Position numbers and translations under genes: made by a program. A stretch of 22,843 nucleotides of DNA. It comes from JAKLDO01 sp035354435. Its GTDB lineage: Bacteria > UBP6 > UBA1177. The DNA is taken from NCBI GenBank assembly GCA_035354435.1, contig DAOQAY010000039.1, positions 1 through 22,843 of the forward strand, given 5' to 3'. This document shows, one piece after another, positions 14,146-21,899 of this stretch. Position 1 is the first letter of the stretch; each line of letters begins with the position of its first letter. A model generated the notes under the pieces. The model was not told where the DNA came from. It saw only the letters and a list, made by a program, of their open reading frames with translations, and did not search any database.

Positions 14146-16038
14146 ATGAAAAGTTTAAAGAAATTCTTTTCAGGTTTTTTTCCGGTATTTGACAGATATA
14201 AACTTATTCTTTTAATTTTATTTACAACCATTAATATCGTTTTTATTTTTATTGTTGTCAGTAAAAATGAGTTTTCTCTGGATGATCCTCTTGTTGTTTT
14301 GTCATTTCTTGAAAAAATTATTTTTGATACCGTTCTTTTTCTGTTTTTTATTCACATATTAAAAGCATTGGACAAAAAAGGTTGGCTGACATCACTTTTT
14401 ATTGTTTTCAATGTTCTTCTTCTGATTGCCAATATTCTTCTTTATTATTTTGGAAACACATTGGTTGAAAAGCACCATTTTGATCTTATAACCCCTTACA
14501 GTGTAACCGCTTTTATTCCATGGTATGGACTTATACTTGTTTTTTTTATAGTTATAATTTCATTTGTTCTATCTATCCGCATTATAAGAAAAGTATCAAC
14601 TGAAAATCTAATTAGACAGTCCGGTTTTTATTTTATGATCCTTATTTTTCTGACTTTATTCAACATTTCAGGAATGTTTGCCAGAAAAAATGATGAGAAG
14701 CTGGACAAAGTAATCATGGGGTTCAGGAATGCTCAGATATATTATGCCTGTCAGAACCAGTTTTTGAGCTTTATGACTGATGTTTTATTTCCTTCTTTGG
14801 GTGAAAAATTCAAATATCTTTCTCCTGCAACAGAAAGTTTTGTTGATGACTACAATCTTTTTTCCAGTAATTTCAGTATTGAACAAAATATTTCCCAGCA
14901 TTCTAAAACCATTGAACAATGGAATCTTGGAATAGGAAAAACAGAATTGACGAAACTGAATCTAAAACCTTTTTCAAAAGTAATATATATAATCACTGAG
15001 TCGGTTTCACTTGAAGCTCTACCATGTCATAATCCTGAAATAAAATCTACTTTTGCAACAGAATTTTTCTGCAAACAGGAGATGTTTGAATCGACATTCA
15101 CAAATCTCTACACATCAGGATCTCCTACACTTCAGGGTCTTACCGTAATTTTTAACAGCCACCCCAATTACAACATTCAGGAGCAGACAGGACAGATAAA
15201 TTCATTTCCGAAACTTCTCGAAAAAAAAGGGTTTAAATCTGTTTTTATAAGGAGTGCATCTAAGTTTTTTGCAAATGAAAACCTCGTTTTTAAAAATATG
15301 GGGTTTTCAGAAATTATAGGCCGTGAGGATTTTTTTGAAGAAGAGGCATTAAAAAAATACATTTACGGATGGGGAATTGAAGACAGGATACTTTATAAAA
15401 AAGCTCTGGAATATATCGAAAAAGACATGAATAAACCGCTATTTATTGCAATTTTTGGAACTGATACACATCCTCCATATGGACAGATACACTTCAAACA
15501 CCTTTCATATCCGGCAAAACCGGAACTTAAAAAAAAATACAGCCAGAATGTGTACAACTGGCTGAAAGCTGTAGATAATATGGATTACGATATTAACAAT
15601 TTTATAAAAGAACTGGATTCAAAAGGTCTTTTCGACGAATCGACACTTATCGTTATTTCTGCTGATCACTCATGTCCATTAAACAATGTTTCTTCTGAAA
15701 TCCCCGGACATGAAAAAAACAATCTGGCAAAAATACCCCTGATTTTCATTTCGAAACAGAAGCTTCCTGAAGTAGACAGAAATATTTTATCAAGTCAGAT
15801 AGACATAGCTCCCACCATTTTCAATTTATTGGGATTCGATAAGGCATACGGCTGGTGGGGTGACAGTCTTTTCAATCCAGGCAGAATTCCTCAAACCATA
15901 GGATTTGACAAAGGTTTTATCAGAATTTCCAACTTGAATACTCAGAAAATAATAAATTCCGGCAAACCGGCAGATGAATCTGAAAAAGCTTTTGTGAATC
16001 TTTTTAATACTGTTTTTATGAAAGCAGAAAAAAAATAA
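14146..16038 (+). CDS. LTA-synthase/sulfatase-like membrane phosphotransferase
   Basis: This 630-residue protein has about five N-terminal membrane helices (20-180) and an extracytoplasmic alkaline-phosphatase/sulfatase-fold domain (about 270-580). Visible active-site elements are ITESVSLEAL with E285, TSGSPTLQGL at 323-332 with T328 as the likely nucleophile, GTDTHPPY at 438-445 and SADHS with D507-H508. LtaS, OpgB and EptA relatives move phosphoglycerol or phosphoethanolamine from a phospholipid to a glycan or lipid. It starts immediately after the GT22 stop codon (TAA-ATG, no gap) and lacks its own clear SD, so it depends on coupling. By inference it decorates the glycolipid or glycan made by the GT22 enzyme. 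A sulfatase activity is less likely, as no Cys/Ser-x-Pro-x-Arg motif is seen. Confidence 0.83.
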   Translation: MKSLKKFFSGFFPVFDRYKLILLILFTTINIVFIFIVVSKNEFSLDDPLVVLSFLEKIIFDTVLFLFFIHILKALDKKGWLTSLFIVFNVLLLIANILLYYFGNTLVEKHHFDLITPYSVTAFIPWYGLILVFFIVIISFVLSIRIIRKVSTENLIRQSGFYFMILIFLTLFNISGMFARKNDEKLDKVIMGFRNAQIYYACQNQFLSFMTDVLFPSLGEKFKYLSPATESFVDDYNLFSSNFSIEQNISQHSKTIEQWNLGIGKTELTKLNLKPFSKVIYIITESVSLEALPCHNPEIKSTFATEFFCKQEMFESTFTNLYTSGSPTLQGLTVIFNSHPNYNIQEQTGQINSFPKLLEKKGFKSVFIRSASKFFANENLVFKNMGFSEIIGREDFFEEEALKKYIYGWGIEDRILYKKALEYIEKDMNKPLFIAIFGTDTHPPYGQIHFKHLSYPAKPELKKKYSQNVYNWLKAVDNMDYDINNFIKELDSKGLFDESTLIVISADHSCPLNNVSSEIPGHEKNNLAKIPLIFISKQKLPEVDRNILSSQIDIAPTIFNLLGFDKAYGWWGDSLFNPGRIPQTIGFDKGFIRISNLNTQKIINSGKPADESEKAFVNLFNTVFMKAEKK

Positions 16039-16056
16039 ATTCTGTTTCCTGTCTTC

Positions 16057-17649
16057 TTATTTCTCGGTATCCAACCTGAAAACAGTGACAAGATCAACGC
16101 CCTGTTTTTCAATGGTGAATATTTTTTCCAGTTTTTTTGAATTTCTTAAAATAAATGGATACTGACGCCATCTGTATTCGTGTGTCAGAACAAAATAATC
16201 AGCCTTGTCAGCATTAGAAAAACGGAAATTATTTGTGAGATATCCGGCCTTTTTAAGAATATTTGATGAAGGGTCATACTCTTTCGCATTCGGTTCGAAA
16301 GAGACTCTGCAAACCTTCTTCGCACACTCTTTATTGAAAAATTCTGTCAGTTCATAATAAAAAAGATCGTAATAATGCTGTTCATTGCCGTAAGCTGAAG
16401 CACCTTTTGTGCCGCCCGCAAGCTCGTTGTAGTAGCTTAAATGGTCATTTTTCAGGTCTATCATCGAAAATATTACAGGAATGAACATCATCACAGCAGG
16501 AGCAAACTTATATCTTTCAGGAATTATTGTCACTCCTTTGAGCACGAAATACAATCCGGTCCCAGCAATTATCGCCAGAAACGGAAAGAACGGCTGGAAA
16601 AGCTTAACACCGCTGTAATAAGGAGCAGGAAGAAACATCAGAGCCGAAATCGATACGACAGCGCTCAAAATGACAAGAAGCATCGGACTGAAGCACTCCT
16701 TTTCTTCTTTCCATTTATAGAACATCGGAGATACGGCTGCAAAAAAAAGAGTCATCACAGGAGTTGTAAGTATCATCATCACAAGCGGACCATGCCACGG
16801 AGGTCTCGGTGTGTTGTAAATATTTCCAAGATAGTACATCAATATCCCGTAATGGTTCATGTGGAACGCCACATATTCGCCGAATCTTCTGATCGTTACA
16901 TGCCAGAGCCACGGCCACAACATAAAAAACACCGGAATTGAAAAAAGGAGCATCGAAACGAATTGCGGTGCAAAAAGTATTTTAACAGGTCTTTTTTTAA
17001 ATTCGGCCCGTTTGACATAAAAATAATGAATCAGTACCGGAAGCACCATGAATGGTGCATTGAGCTTTGTAGAAAGTGCAATTCCGAAAGCTATACCGGT
17101 CATCCATGCAAAAAACTTTGAAGTGAAACCTCTCCAGTAACAGTAGACAAAAATAAAAGATGTCCCTGCAACAGCAAAATCAAGAGTTGCCACCCTTGCA
17201 TGAAAAAAAGTACGGGGCAGAAAAATGAAAAAAAGTGATGAAAAAACAGCGGCATGGAATGAAAAAGCCCGTCTTGTAAAACTGAAAATAAACATCAGAA
17301 GAATAACAGCAAAAATAGAAACTCCGATTCGAAGCGCTCTTATCTCATCAAGCATTTTAAATTTTTTATAAAAAACGAAATAACCGCCCGCCATAAGCAG
17401 TTTTGCAAACGGCGGATGTTCATGATTATCCGACCAGTATTTATCAATTACAGACTGTTCAAAACATTTTTTTGAAAAATTACAGTTCTCAAAATAATTG
17501 CTGTAACTTTTTGCGGCACTCATATAAAATCTGGCATCATCGGTTATGGCGACTTGTTTTGCCTGATAAAAAAGCATAAAAAAATAGAACAGAGCAAGAA
17601 GTACCATCGTCAGAGGAACTTTGATATCGATATTCTTAAATCTTATCAT
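16057..17649 (-). CDS. PMT/ArnT-like (GT39/GT83) membrane glycosyltransferase
   Basis: This 530-residue polytopic protein matches the GT-C superfamily of polyprenyl-phosphate-dependent glycosyltransferases. Early in the protein come ITDDARFYMSA, with the catalytic-type Asp37-Asp38 in the first external loop, and DNHEHPPFAKLL at 74-85, the EHPP signature. About ten to twelve hydrophobic segments follow and a soluble C-terminal part begins near residue 430. Such enzymes attach a sugar to a protein, lipid A or a glycan outside the inner membrane; the acceptor here is unknown. The start codon overlaps the stop of the upstream membrane-anchored gene by ATGA. It converges on the phosphotransferase gene with an 18-base gap and no visible terminator. 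Confidence 0.85.
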   Translation of the reverse strand: MIRFKNIDIKVPLTMVLLALFYFFMLFYQAKQVAITDDARFYMSAAKSYSNYFENCNFSKKCFEQSVIDKYWSDNHEHPPFAKLLMAGGYFVFYKKFKMLDEIRALRIGVSIFAVILLMFIFSFTRRAFSFHAAVFSSLFFIFLPRTFFHARVATLDFAVAGTSFIFVYCYWRGFTSKFFAWMTGIAFGIALSTKLNAPFMVLPVLIHYFYVKRAEFKKRPVKILFAPQFVSMLLFSIPVFFMLWPWLWHVTIRRFGEYVAFHMNHYGILMYYLGNIYNTPRPPWHGPLVMMILTTPVMTLFFAAVSPMFYKWKEEKECFSPMLLVILSAVVSISALMFLPAPYYSGVKLFQPFFPFLAIIAGTGLYFVLKGVTIIPERYKFAPAVMMFIPVIFSMIDLKNDHLSYYNELAGGTKGASAYGNEQHYYDLFYYELTEFFNKECAKKVCRVSFEPNAKEYDPSSNILKKAGYLTNNFRFSNADKADYFVLTHEYRWRQYPFILRNSKKLEKIFTIEKQGVDLVTVFRLDTEK

Positions 17650-18518
17650 TTTCCTCCGAGAACATATCTGATATCAAAATAAAAATGCCTTTTCCCGGAA
17701 TTTCCGACTGAAATGAAGATATTCAATGGTTCAAATGGAGAAAACCCTTTTAATTCATTTTCTGTCCATTTACCATCGGATGAATGAATCACCATTTCTT
17801 TGTCCAGCTGGGTTATTTTAAATTTAACAGGCTCCGAGCCTTTCATTTTCCCAGAGTCTGCAATTCCGCAACCAGCTATTATTTTTAATGTTTTTCTGTC
17901 AATTGACGGAATTTCAATCTTTATTTCATGATCTTCGGGAAGAGCATGTGCAGAAATTGCTACAATACTTTTTTTATTGAACTGCGCAGAACCTGTCTCG
18001 ACTTTCTGCCATCCGGCAGAACCGGTTTTGAAAGAACCTCTTTTAAATTCAACAGGTTTTTCAGAAGGAGGAACAGTAACTATGAATTTTTCGATAAAAG
18101 ATGATGCGTTAAAAGACCTTTCGCCATTTTTCGAGGAAACGCATTCCTTCAGAACGAATCCTTCTGACTTCAGCACTTCTCTCTCTTTAAGTTCAGGTGC
18201 AATAGTTTTACAGGCAAGTTGCTTAAATGATTCAACTATATAGAACTCAGGCATTGTCTGTGCATTTTTGAGAGACTCTCCGCCGGCAGGAAAAATATTA
18301 AGATCAGGATGGTTGAGAACGAATTTATCCATTAACTGCGATGAAAGAAAAACCGGTTCTCCCGGGAATCCTTTAGTATTGATTTCATTGACTATTTCAG
18401 CAGGAATATTTTTTGGAAGCGGTCTTAAATGCCACGAAAAAAAACTATAGACGGCCCACAGAACTAGCAGAAAAGAAAAAACAAAAACAGCATTATGAGG
18501 AATTAGAAGCTTCTTCAA
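17646..18518 (-). CDS. Membrane-anchored extracytoplasmic protein, unrecognised
   Basis: I do not recognise this 290-residue protein. One hydrophobic segment near the N-terminus (about 9-29) should anchor it with the rest outside. The first half (40-130) has mixed helix/strand character and ends with ECVSSKNGERSF. The second half (150-287) looks beta-rich, with FKTGSAGWQKVETGSAQF and a final FYFDIRYVLGGK, as in a carbohydrate-binding-like sandwich. That is an impression, not an identification. The start is a TTG that overlaps the serS stop (TTGA), with no ATG/GTG alternative and no clear SD. Its stop overlaps the start of the glycosyltransferase gene (ATGA). The tight coupling suggests a partner or substrate-presenting subunit for that enzyme. 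Confidence 0.75.
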   Translation of the reverse strand: MKKLLIPHNAVFVFSFLLVLWAVYSFFSWHLRPLPKNIPAEIVNEINTKGFPGEPVFLSSQLMDKFVLNHPDLNIFPAGGESLKNAQTMPEFYIVESFKQLACKTIAPELKEREVLKSEGFVLKECVSSKNGERSFNASSFIEKFIVTVPPSEKPVEFKRGSFKTGSAGWQKVETGSAQFNKKSIVAISAHALPEDHEIKIEIPSIDRKTLKIIAGCGIADSGKMKGSEPVKFKITQLDKEMVIHSSDGKWTENELKGFSPFEPLNIFISVGNSGKRHFYFDIRYVLGGK

Positions 18519-19789
18519 AGAGAAAGTGTCTCTAAACCGTGCATATATTTTCTTAGAACTTCAGGAATTCTGACAGTTCCGTCTGCCTGCTGATAATTTT
18601 CTATTATTGCAACAAGAGTTCTGTCGATAGCAAGTCCTGAACCATTGAGAAGATGAACAAATTCAGGCTTTTGAGCGGCATCTCTTCTGAATCTGACACC
18701 TGCACGGCGGGCCTGGAAATCGCCAGTATTTGAACAGCTTGATATTTCACGATACAGATTCTGACCGGGAAGCCAGACTTCAATATCAAATGTCTTTACT
18801 GCATTGAAACCAAGATCACCGCTGCAAAGCTCAATAATACGGTAATGAATTCCAAGACCCTGAAGAATTTCTTCGGCATTTCCAAGAAGTGCGAGAAGTT
18901 CTGCGTGAGATTCTTCCGGTTTAGTGAATTTAACAAGCTCGACCTTATTAAATTGGTGGAGTCTGATAATTCCTTTCATATCTTTGCCGTAACTGCCGGC
19001 TTCCCTTCTGAAACATGGTGTGTATGCCACATATTTCAGCGGAAGGTCAGGACCGTTAAGCATTTCGTCTCTGTGAAGATTGACAAGACTCACTTCAGCA
19101 GTAGGAATAAGGAACATATCGTCAGTTGTCTTATATGCCTCTTCTTCAAATTTGGGAAGCTGACCTGAACCGGTCATTGTCTCACGGCTTACAAGTACAG
19201 GCGGAACTATTTCGGTGTAACCGTTTTTGTGAGCATTATCAAGCATATAATTCATCACAGCCCTTTCGAGCATTGCAAGTTCTCTTTTATAGACAACAAA
19301 TCTGGAACCGCTGAGCTTGACTCCTCTTTCAAGGTCGATCGCATTGGGAGCGACATCAAAATGTTCAAGCGGTTTGAAGCTGAACTCGGGCTTTGTCCCC
19401 CACACTTTCACAACCGGATTGGCCGTTTCATCTTTTCCTATCGGCGCATCATCAGCTATCATGTTGGGAATCGACATCAATATCGTGTTAATACTGTCTT
19501 CAACAGCCTTGACTTCAGGCCCGTAAGCTTTCACCTTGTCGCTAAGCACCTTCAGCTCTTCTTTTATCGCAGCCTTTTCCTCGTCGGTTCCATTTTTCAT
19601 GATTACCGGCATCTCTTTTGAGCGACTGTTCTGTTTAGCCCTTGTCTGTTCGGACTCGGTGATAAGGGTTTTTCTCTTTTCACTTAAAGCAATGACCTCG
19701 TCAATCACAGACAGATCTTTGAAATTGCGATTTATCAAGCTTTTCAAGACCTTATCTTTGTTTTCGAGAATGAGTTTCACATCGAACAT
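18515..19789 (-). CDS. serS: Seryl-tRNA synthetase
   Basis: This 424-residue class II aminoacyl-tRNA synthetase charges tRNA-Ser with serine. It has an N-terminal tRNA-binding coiled-coil arm (about 1-110). The catalytic core shows motif 1 (GSRFVVYKREL... to PPV, 161-197), the serine-binding TAEV (230-233), motif 2 (CFRREAGSYGKD, 259-270) and motif 3 (GSGLAIDRTLVAI, 383-395). Length is normal. The open frame extends further upstream, but the ATG at 19789 is chosen. It gives the usual MFDVKLILEN start, has CGGAG seven bases before it, and follows a good promoter that the longer form would overlap. It heads an operon with the membrane-anchored protein and the PMT-like glycosyltransferase, linked by 4-base overlaps. 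No T-box is apparent. Confidence 0.97.
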   Translation of the reverse strand: MFDVKLILENKDKVLKSLINRNFKDLSVIDEVIALSEKRKTLITESEQTRAKQNSRSKEMPVIMKNGTDEEKAAIKEELKVLSDKVKAYGPEVKAVEDSINTILMSIPNMIADDAPIGKDETANPVVKVWGTKPEFSFKPLEHFDVAPNAIDLERGVKLSGSRFVVYKRELAMLERAVMNYMLDNAHKNGYTEIVPPVLVSRETMTGSGQLPKFEEEAYKTTDDMFLIPTAEVSLVNLHRDEMLNGPDLPLKYVAYTPCFRREAGSYGKDMKGIIRLHQFNKVELVKFTKPEESHAELLALLGNAEEILQGLGIHYRIIELCSGDLGFNAVKTFDIEVWLPGQNLYREISSCSNTGDFQARRAGVRFRRDAAQKPEFVHLLNGSGLAIDRTLVAIIENYQQADGTVRIPEVLRKYMHGLETLSL

Positions 19790-19825
19790 AACGACTCCGG
19801 ATAACAAGTTTATAAGCCGGTCGGT

Positions 19826-19854
19826 ATAATAAATGCCAACCTGTTTATTATCAA
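19826..19854 (-). promoter_or_regulatory. serS: Promoter of serS
   Basis: On the minus strand TTGATA (19849-19854), a 17-base spacer and TATTAT (19826-19831) lie between the MNT gene and serS, with about 30 bases of leader. This gives serS transcription independent of the HEPN/MNT pair. Confidence 0.68.
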
Positions 19855-19878
19855 GTTTTTTGGATTGCAGTTTATAGA

Positions 19879-20187
19879 TCACCTCTGATAGATCACTTCA
19901 CCGTAACTGAGAATGCTTTCGAGGAATCCGCTTTTATCTGAACCGGCTTCAAAAAGGACTGGTTCAATGTTTTCATCAATATTTCTTCTGATTTTATAAA
20001 GTCCTGCTTCTTTCTCTAAAAAACTGCCGTCGATTTTATCAACAATTACAGCTACATCTATATCGCTTTCATCTTTAAAATTTCCTTTTGCATATGAACC
20101 GAAAAGGATAATTTTTAAAGGGTTGTATTTAACAACAACAATTTCAGAAAACCGTTTCAATTTCTCTAAAACTTCGAGTTTATCCAT
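19879..20187 (-). CDS. MNT-type nucleotidyltransferase (MntA-like)
   Basis: This 102-residue minimal nucleotidyltransferase has the hallmark GSx10DxD motif: G30-S31 in LFGSYAKGNF and D42-I-D44 in SDIDVAV. A third acidic position may come from the EPVLFE strand near 75. In HEPN/MNT toxin-antitoxin pairs this protein typically acts as the antitoxin, and well-studied members add AMP to the HEPN partner. Its start lies inside the 3' end of the HEPN gene (22-base overlap) with its own AGAGGAG eight bases upstream. The order HEPN then MNT, with overlap, is the usual arrangement. It could instead be a non-toxic housekeeping pair. Confidence 0.88.
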   Translation of the reverse strand: MDKLEVLEKLKRFSEIVVVKYNPLKIILFGSYAKGNFKDESDIDVAVIVDKIDGSFLEKEAGLYKIRRNIDENIEPVLFEAGSDKSGFLESILSYGEVIYQR

Positions 20188-20561
20188 TTGTATAACTCCT
20201 CTGTTTCATTAAGTATCTTTTCAATTCTGTCTTTAGCAAGCTCTTTCAACAATGCCTCTTTATAACTCGGATATCTTGCTTCAATATTAAGCGGCTCCAG
20301 ATAATCAATCAAATCTTTCTGCTGATCTGAAAATTCGTCATAAAAGTCACCTGATTTAGCCAGTTTCATAAGATTGTGTGTATATTGAGGCATTTCATTT
20401 TTTTTAAAAACAAAATATCCTTTGAATATTTTTTCAATCACCTGATGACACATAAAACCGACATAAAGATATCTTTTCGTAGCCAACATCGCCTTTGCAG
20501 TCTCAAGATCATATTCTGCTATTTCTTTCCAGTACTTAACGGCTTCCTTTGTGTCGGTCAT
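20166..20561 (-). CDS. HEPN domain protein, partner of the MNT gene
   Basis: This 131-residue all-helical protein has the HEPN pattern. The first helix is YWKEIAEYDLETAKAML, followed by YLYVGFMCHQVIEKIFKGYF (31-50) and P-YTHNLMKL (58-66). Near 95-100 comes ARYPSY, typical of the HEPN subtype found beside nucleotidyltransferases. The RNase-type Rx4-6H motif of HepT-like toxins is not visible: the only R-to-H pair close by is R30 to H39. RNase activity is therefore uncertain. The ATG at 20561 is chosen over a frame start 26 codons upstream, because the core domain begins there and a GAGGA lies nine bases before it. A good promoter stands just upstream. Confidence 0.85.
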   Translation of the reverse strand: MTDTKEAVKYWKEIAEYDLETAKAMLATKRYLYVGFMCHQVIEKIFKGYFVFKKNEMPQYTHNLMKLAKSGDFYDEFSDQQKDLIDYLEPLNIEARYPSYKEALLKELAKDRIEKILNETEELYKWINSKF

Positions 20562-20598
20562 ATGTTTTTTCCTCACACTAACGATCAAGCGTTTTCTG

Positions 20599-20634
20599 AT
20601 TATACCTTTAACAAGTCCTTTTTCAATTAATTGA
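20599..20634 (-). promoter_or_regulatory. Promoter and possible operator of the HEPN/MNT pair
   Basis: On the minus strand TTGAAA (20621-20626), a 16-base spacer and a perfect TATAAT (20599-20604) precede the HEPN gene, with a leader of about 30 bases. The -35 box is overlapped by the 12-bp perfect palindrome TCAATTAATTGA (20623-20634), a plausible autorepressor site of the kind found at toxin-antitoxin promoters. Confidence 0.62.
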
Positions 20635-20651
20635 CACAACTAAGAACTTCC

Positions 20652-20679
20652 TTGACATGGGGTGGTATATTCTGATAAT
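20652..20679 (+). promoter_or_regulatory. Promoter of the NFU-nadA-thiG-thiH operon
   Basis: A perfect TTGACA (20652-20657), 16 bases, then GATAAT (20674-20679). The leader to the ATG at 20737 is about 50 bases and shows no TPP-riboswitch-like sequence. The promoter is back to back with the HEPN/MNT promoter. Confidence 0.7.
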
Positions 20680-20736
20680 TTGAACCTGCTTGTTTTTTGG
20701 AATTTTTGTACTACCATATTTTTGACGGAGATTTTT

Positions 20737-20976
20737 ATGACAGAAACTAACTGGAAAGAGAAAGTAAAAGAAGTTCTTGATCAGGTGCGTCCTGCCCTTC
20801 AGAGGGATGGTGGAGATGTCGAGCTTATTGATATAAACGATGAAGGTATCGTAACTGTCAGACTTCAGGGTGCATGTGCAGGCTGTCCGATGAGCCAGAT
20901 GACTCTCAAAATGGGCATCGAGCAGCATATAAAAAGACAGGTTCCTGAAGTGAAAGAGGTCAGAAATCTTAAATGA
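20737..20976 (+). CDS. NFU-type Fe-S cluster carrier (NifU C-terminal domain)
   Basis: This 79-residue stand-alone NFU domain holds and delivers [4Fe-4S] clusters, using the cluster-binding pair C47 and C50 in GACAGCPMSQMTLK. The preceding RPALQRDGGDVELIDI (18-33) is typical of the family. The frame extends 25 codons upstream, but the ATG at 20737 is chosen. It gives the usual MTETNWKEKVKEV start and has ACGGAG seven bases before it. The stop overlaps the nadA start (ATGA), so carrier and client are made together. NadA and ThiH in this operon both need [4Fe-4S] clusters, which makes them likely recipients. Confidence 0.93.
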   Translation: MTETNWKEKVKEVLDQVRPALQRDGGDVELIDINDEGIVTVRLQGACAGCPMSQMTLKMGIEQHIKRQVPEVKEVRNLK

Positions 20977-21887
20977 ATGAGATGAGCGGTCTTATAAACC
21001 GCCTGAAAAAAGAACAGAATGCGATCATTCTCGCCCACACCTATACTCATCCTGAAGTTCAGGAAATAGCAGATTTTGTAGGCGACAGCTACGGTCTTTC
21101 AAAAAAAGCTGCACAGAAAGGAGATTTTGATACCATTATTTTTGCAGGAGTTAAGTTTATGGCTGAAACGGCAAAAATACTTTCTCCGGAGAAAAGAGTT
21201 CTGCTTCCGGTTCTTGAAGCCGGATGTCCGATGGCTGGAATGATAGATGAATTCAGGCTTATGGATTTTAAAAAACAATATCCTGATACTGCCGTGGTAT
21301 GTTATGTCAACAGCGATGTCAGAACAAAAGCTCTGAGCGATGTCTGCGTAACAAGCTCAAATGCCGTGAAAATAGTTAGAAAAATGAAAGAACGGAAAAT
21401 ACTTTTTGTTCCGGATAAACATCTTGGAAGTTTCGTCGCAGAACAGGTTCCGGAAAAAGAAATTATCTGCTGGAACGGCTACTGTCCGGTACATGCCGCA
21501 GTTAAAGCGAAAGATGTCATTGAAACAAAAAAACTGTTTCCGGATGCTATTGTTCTTATGCATCCTGAATGTCCGCCTGAAGCAAGAAAAACAGCAGATT
21601 TCATCCTTTCGACAGGACAGATGGAAGAGCTGGTGAAAGAAAAGAAATATCATCAGTACATAATCGTCACTGAATCAGGAATAACATATCCTTTGAGTAA
21701 AGCAGATAAAGATGCTGAATTTATTGAACTTATAGGTGCAAATCTTCATTGCGTCAACATGAAAAAGATCATGATAAACAATATCCTCGAATCGCTTGAA
21801 CTGGGCGTTTATGAAATAGAAATACCTGATCTTATTGCAGACAAAGCGCGGATCGCTCTCGAAAGGATGCTCGAACTTGCACAGTAA
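20973..21887 (+). CDS. nadA: Quinolinate synthase A
   Basis: This 304-residue enzyme condenses iminoaspartate with dihydroxyacetone phosphate to quinolinate in de novo NAD synthesis. Three Cys ligate its essential [4Fe-4S] cluster: C85 (EAGCPMAGM), C171 (NGYCPVH) and C260 (LHCVNMKK). The substrate-binding region AHTYTHPEVQEIADFVGDS (21-39) keeps the family His and Tyr; GVKFMAETAKIL is at 59-70 and HPECPPE at 197-203. The length is that of the compact NadA type lacking the extra C-terminal Cys motif. Translation is coupled to the NFU gene by ATGA. Neither nadB nor nadC is in the window. Confidence 0.96.
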   Translation: MNEMSGLINRLKKEQNAIILAHTYTHPEVQEIADFVGDSYGLSKKAAQKGDFDTIIFAGVKFMAETAKILSPEKRVLLPVLEAGCPMAGMIDEFRLMDFKKQYPDTAVVCYVNSDVRTKALSDVCVTSSNAVKIVRKMKERKILFVPDKHLGSFVAEQVPEKEIICWNGYCPVHAAVKAKDVIETKKLFPDAIVLMHPECPPEARKTADFILSTGQMEELVKEKKYHQYIIVTESGITYPLSKADKDAEFIELIGANLHCVNMKKIMINNILESLELGVYEIEIPDLIADKARIALERMLELAQ

Positions 21888-21899
21888 CCGGAGAAATCA

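Noticed and set aside
16441..16941. 166-codon open frame opposite the PMT-like glycosyltransferase
   Set aside because: The translation is rich in His, Arg, Lys and Ser, as expected from the antisense of a hydrophobic membrane protein. The opposite-strand gene has clear family motifs.
19229..19621. 130-codon open frame opposite serS
   Set aside because: It lies wholly antisense to motif-bearing serS sequence, with no SD and no domain.
19790..19878. T-box leader for serS
   Set aside because: The leader after the predicted start is about 30 bases, far too short, and no T-box core sequence is seen.
20660..20736. TPP riboswitch ahead of the NFU-nadA-thiG operon
   Set aside because: The leader after the predicted start is only about 50 bases and lacks the conserved CTGAGA and thi-box segments. 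The GGTGGTA/TACTACC pairing has one arm within the promoter and so outside the RNA.
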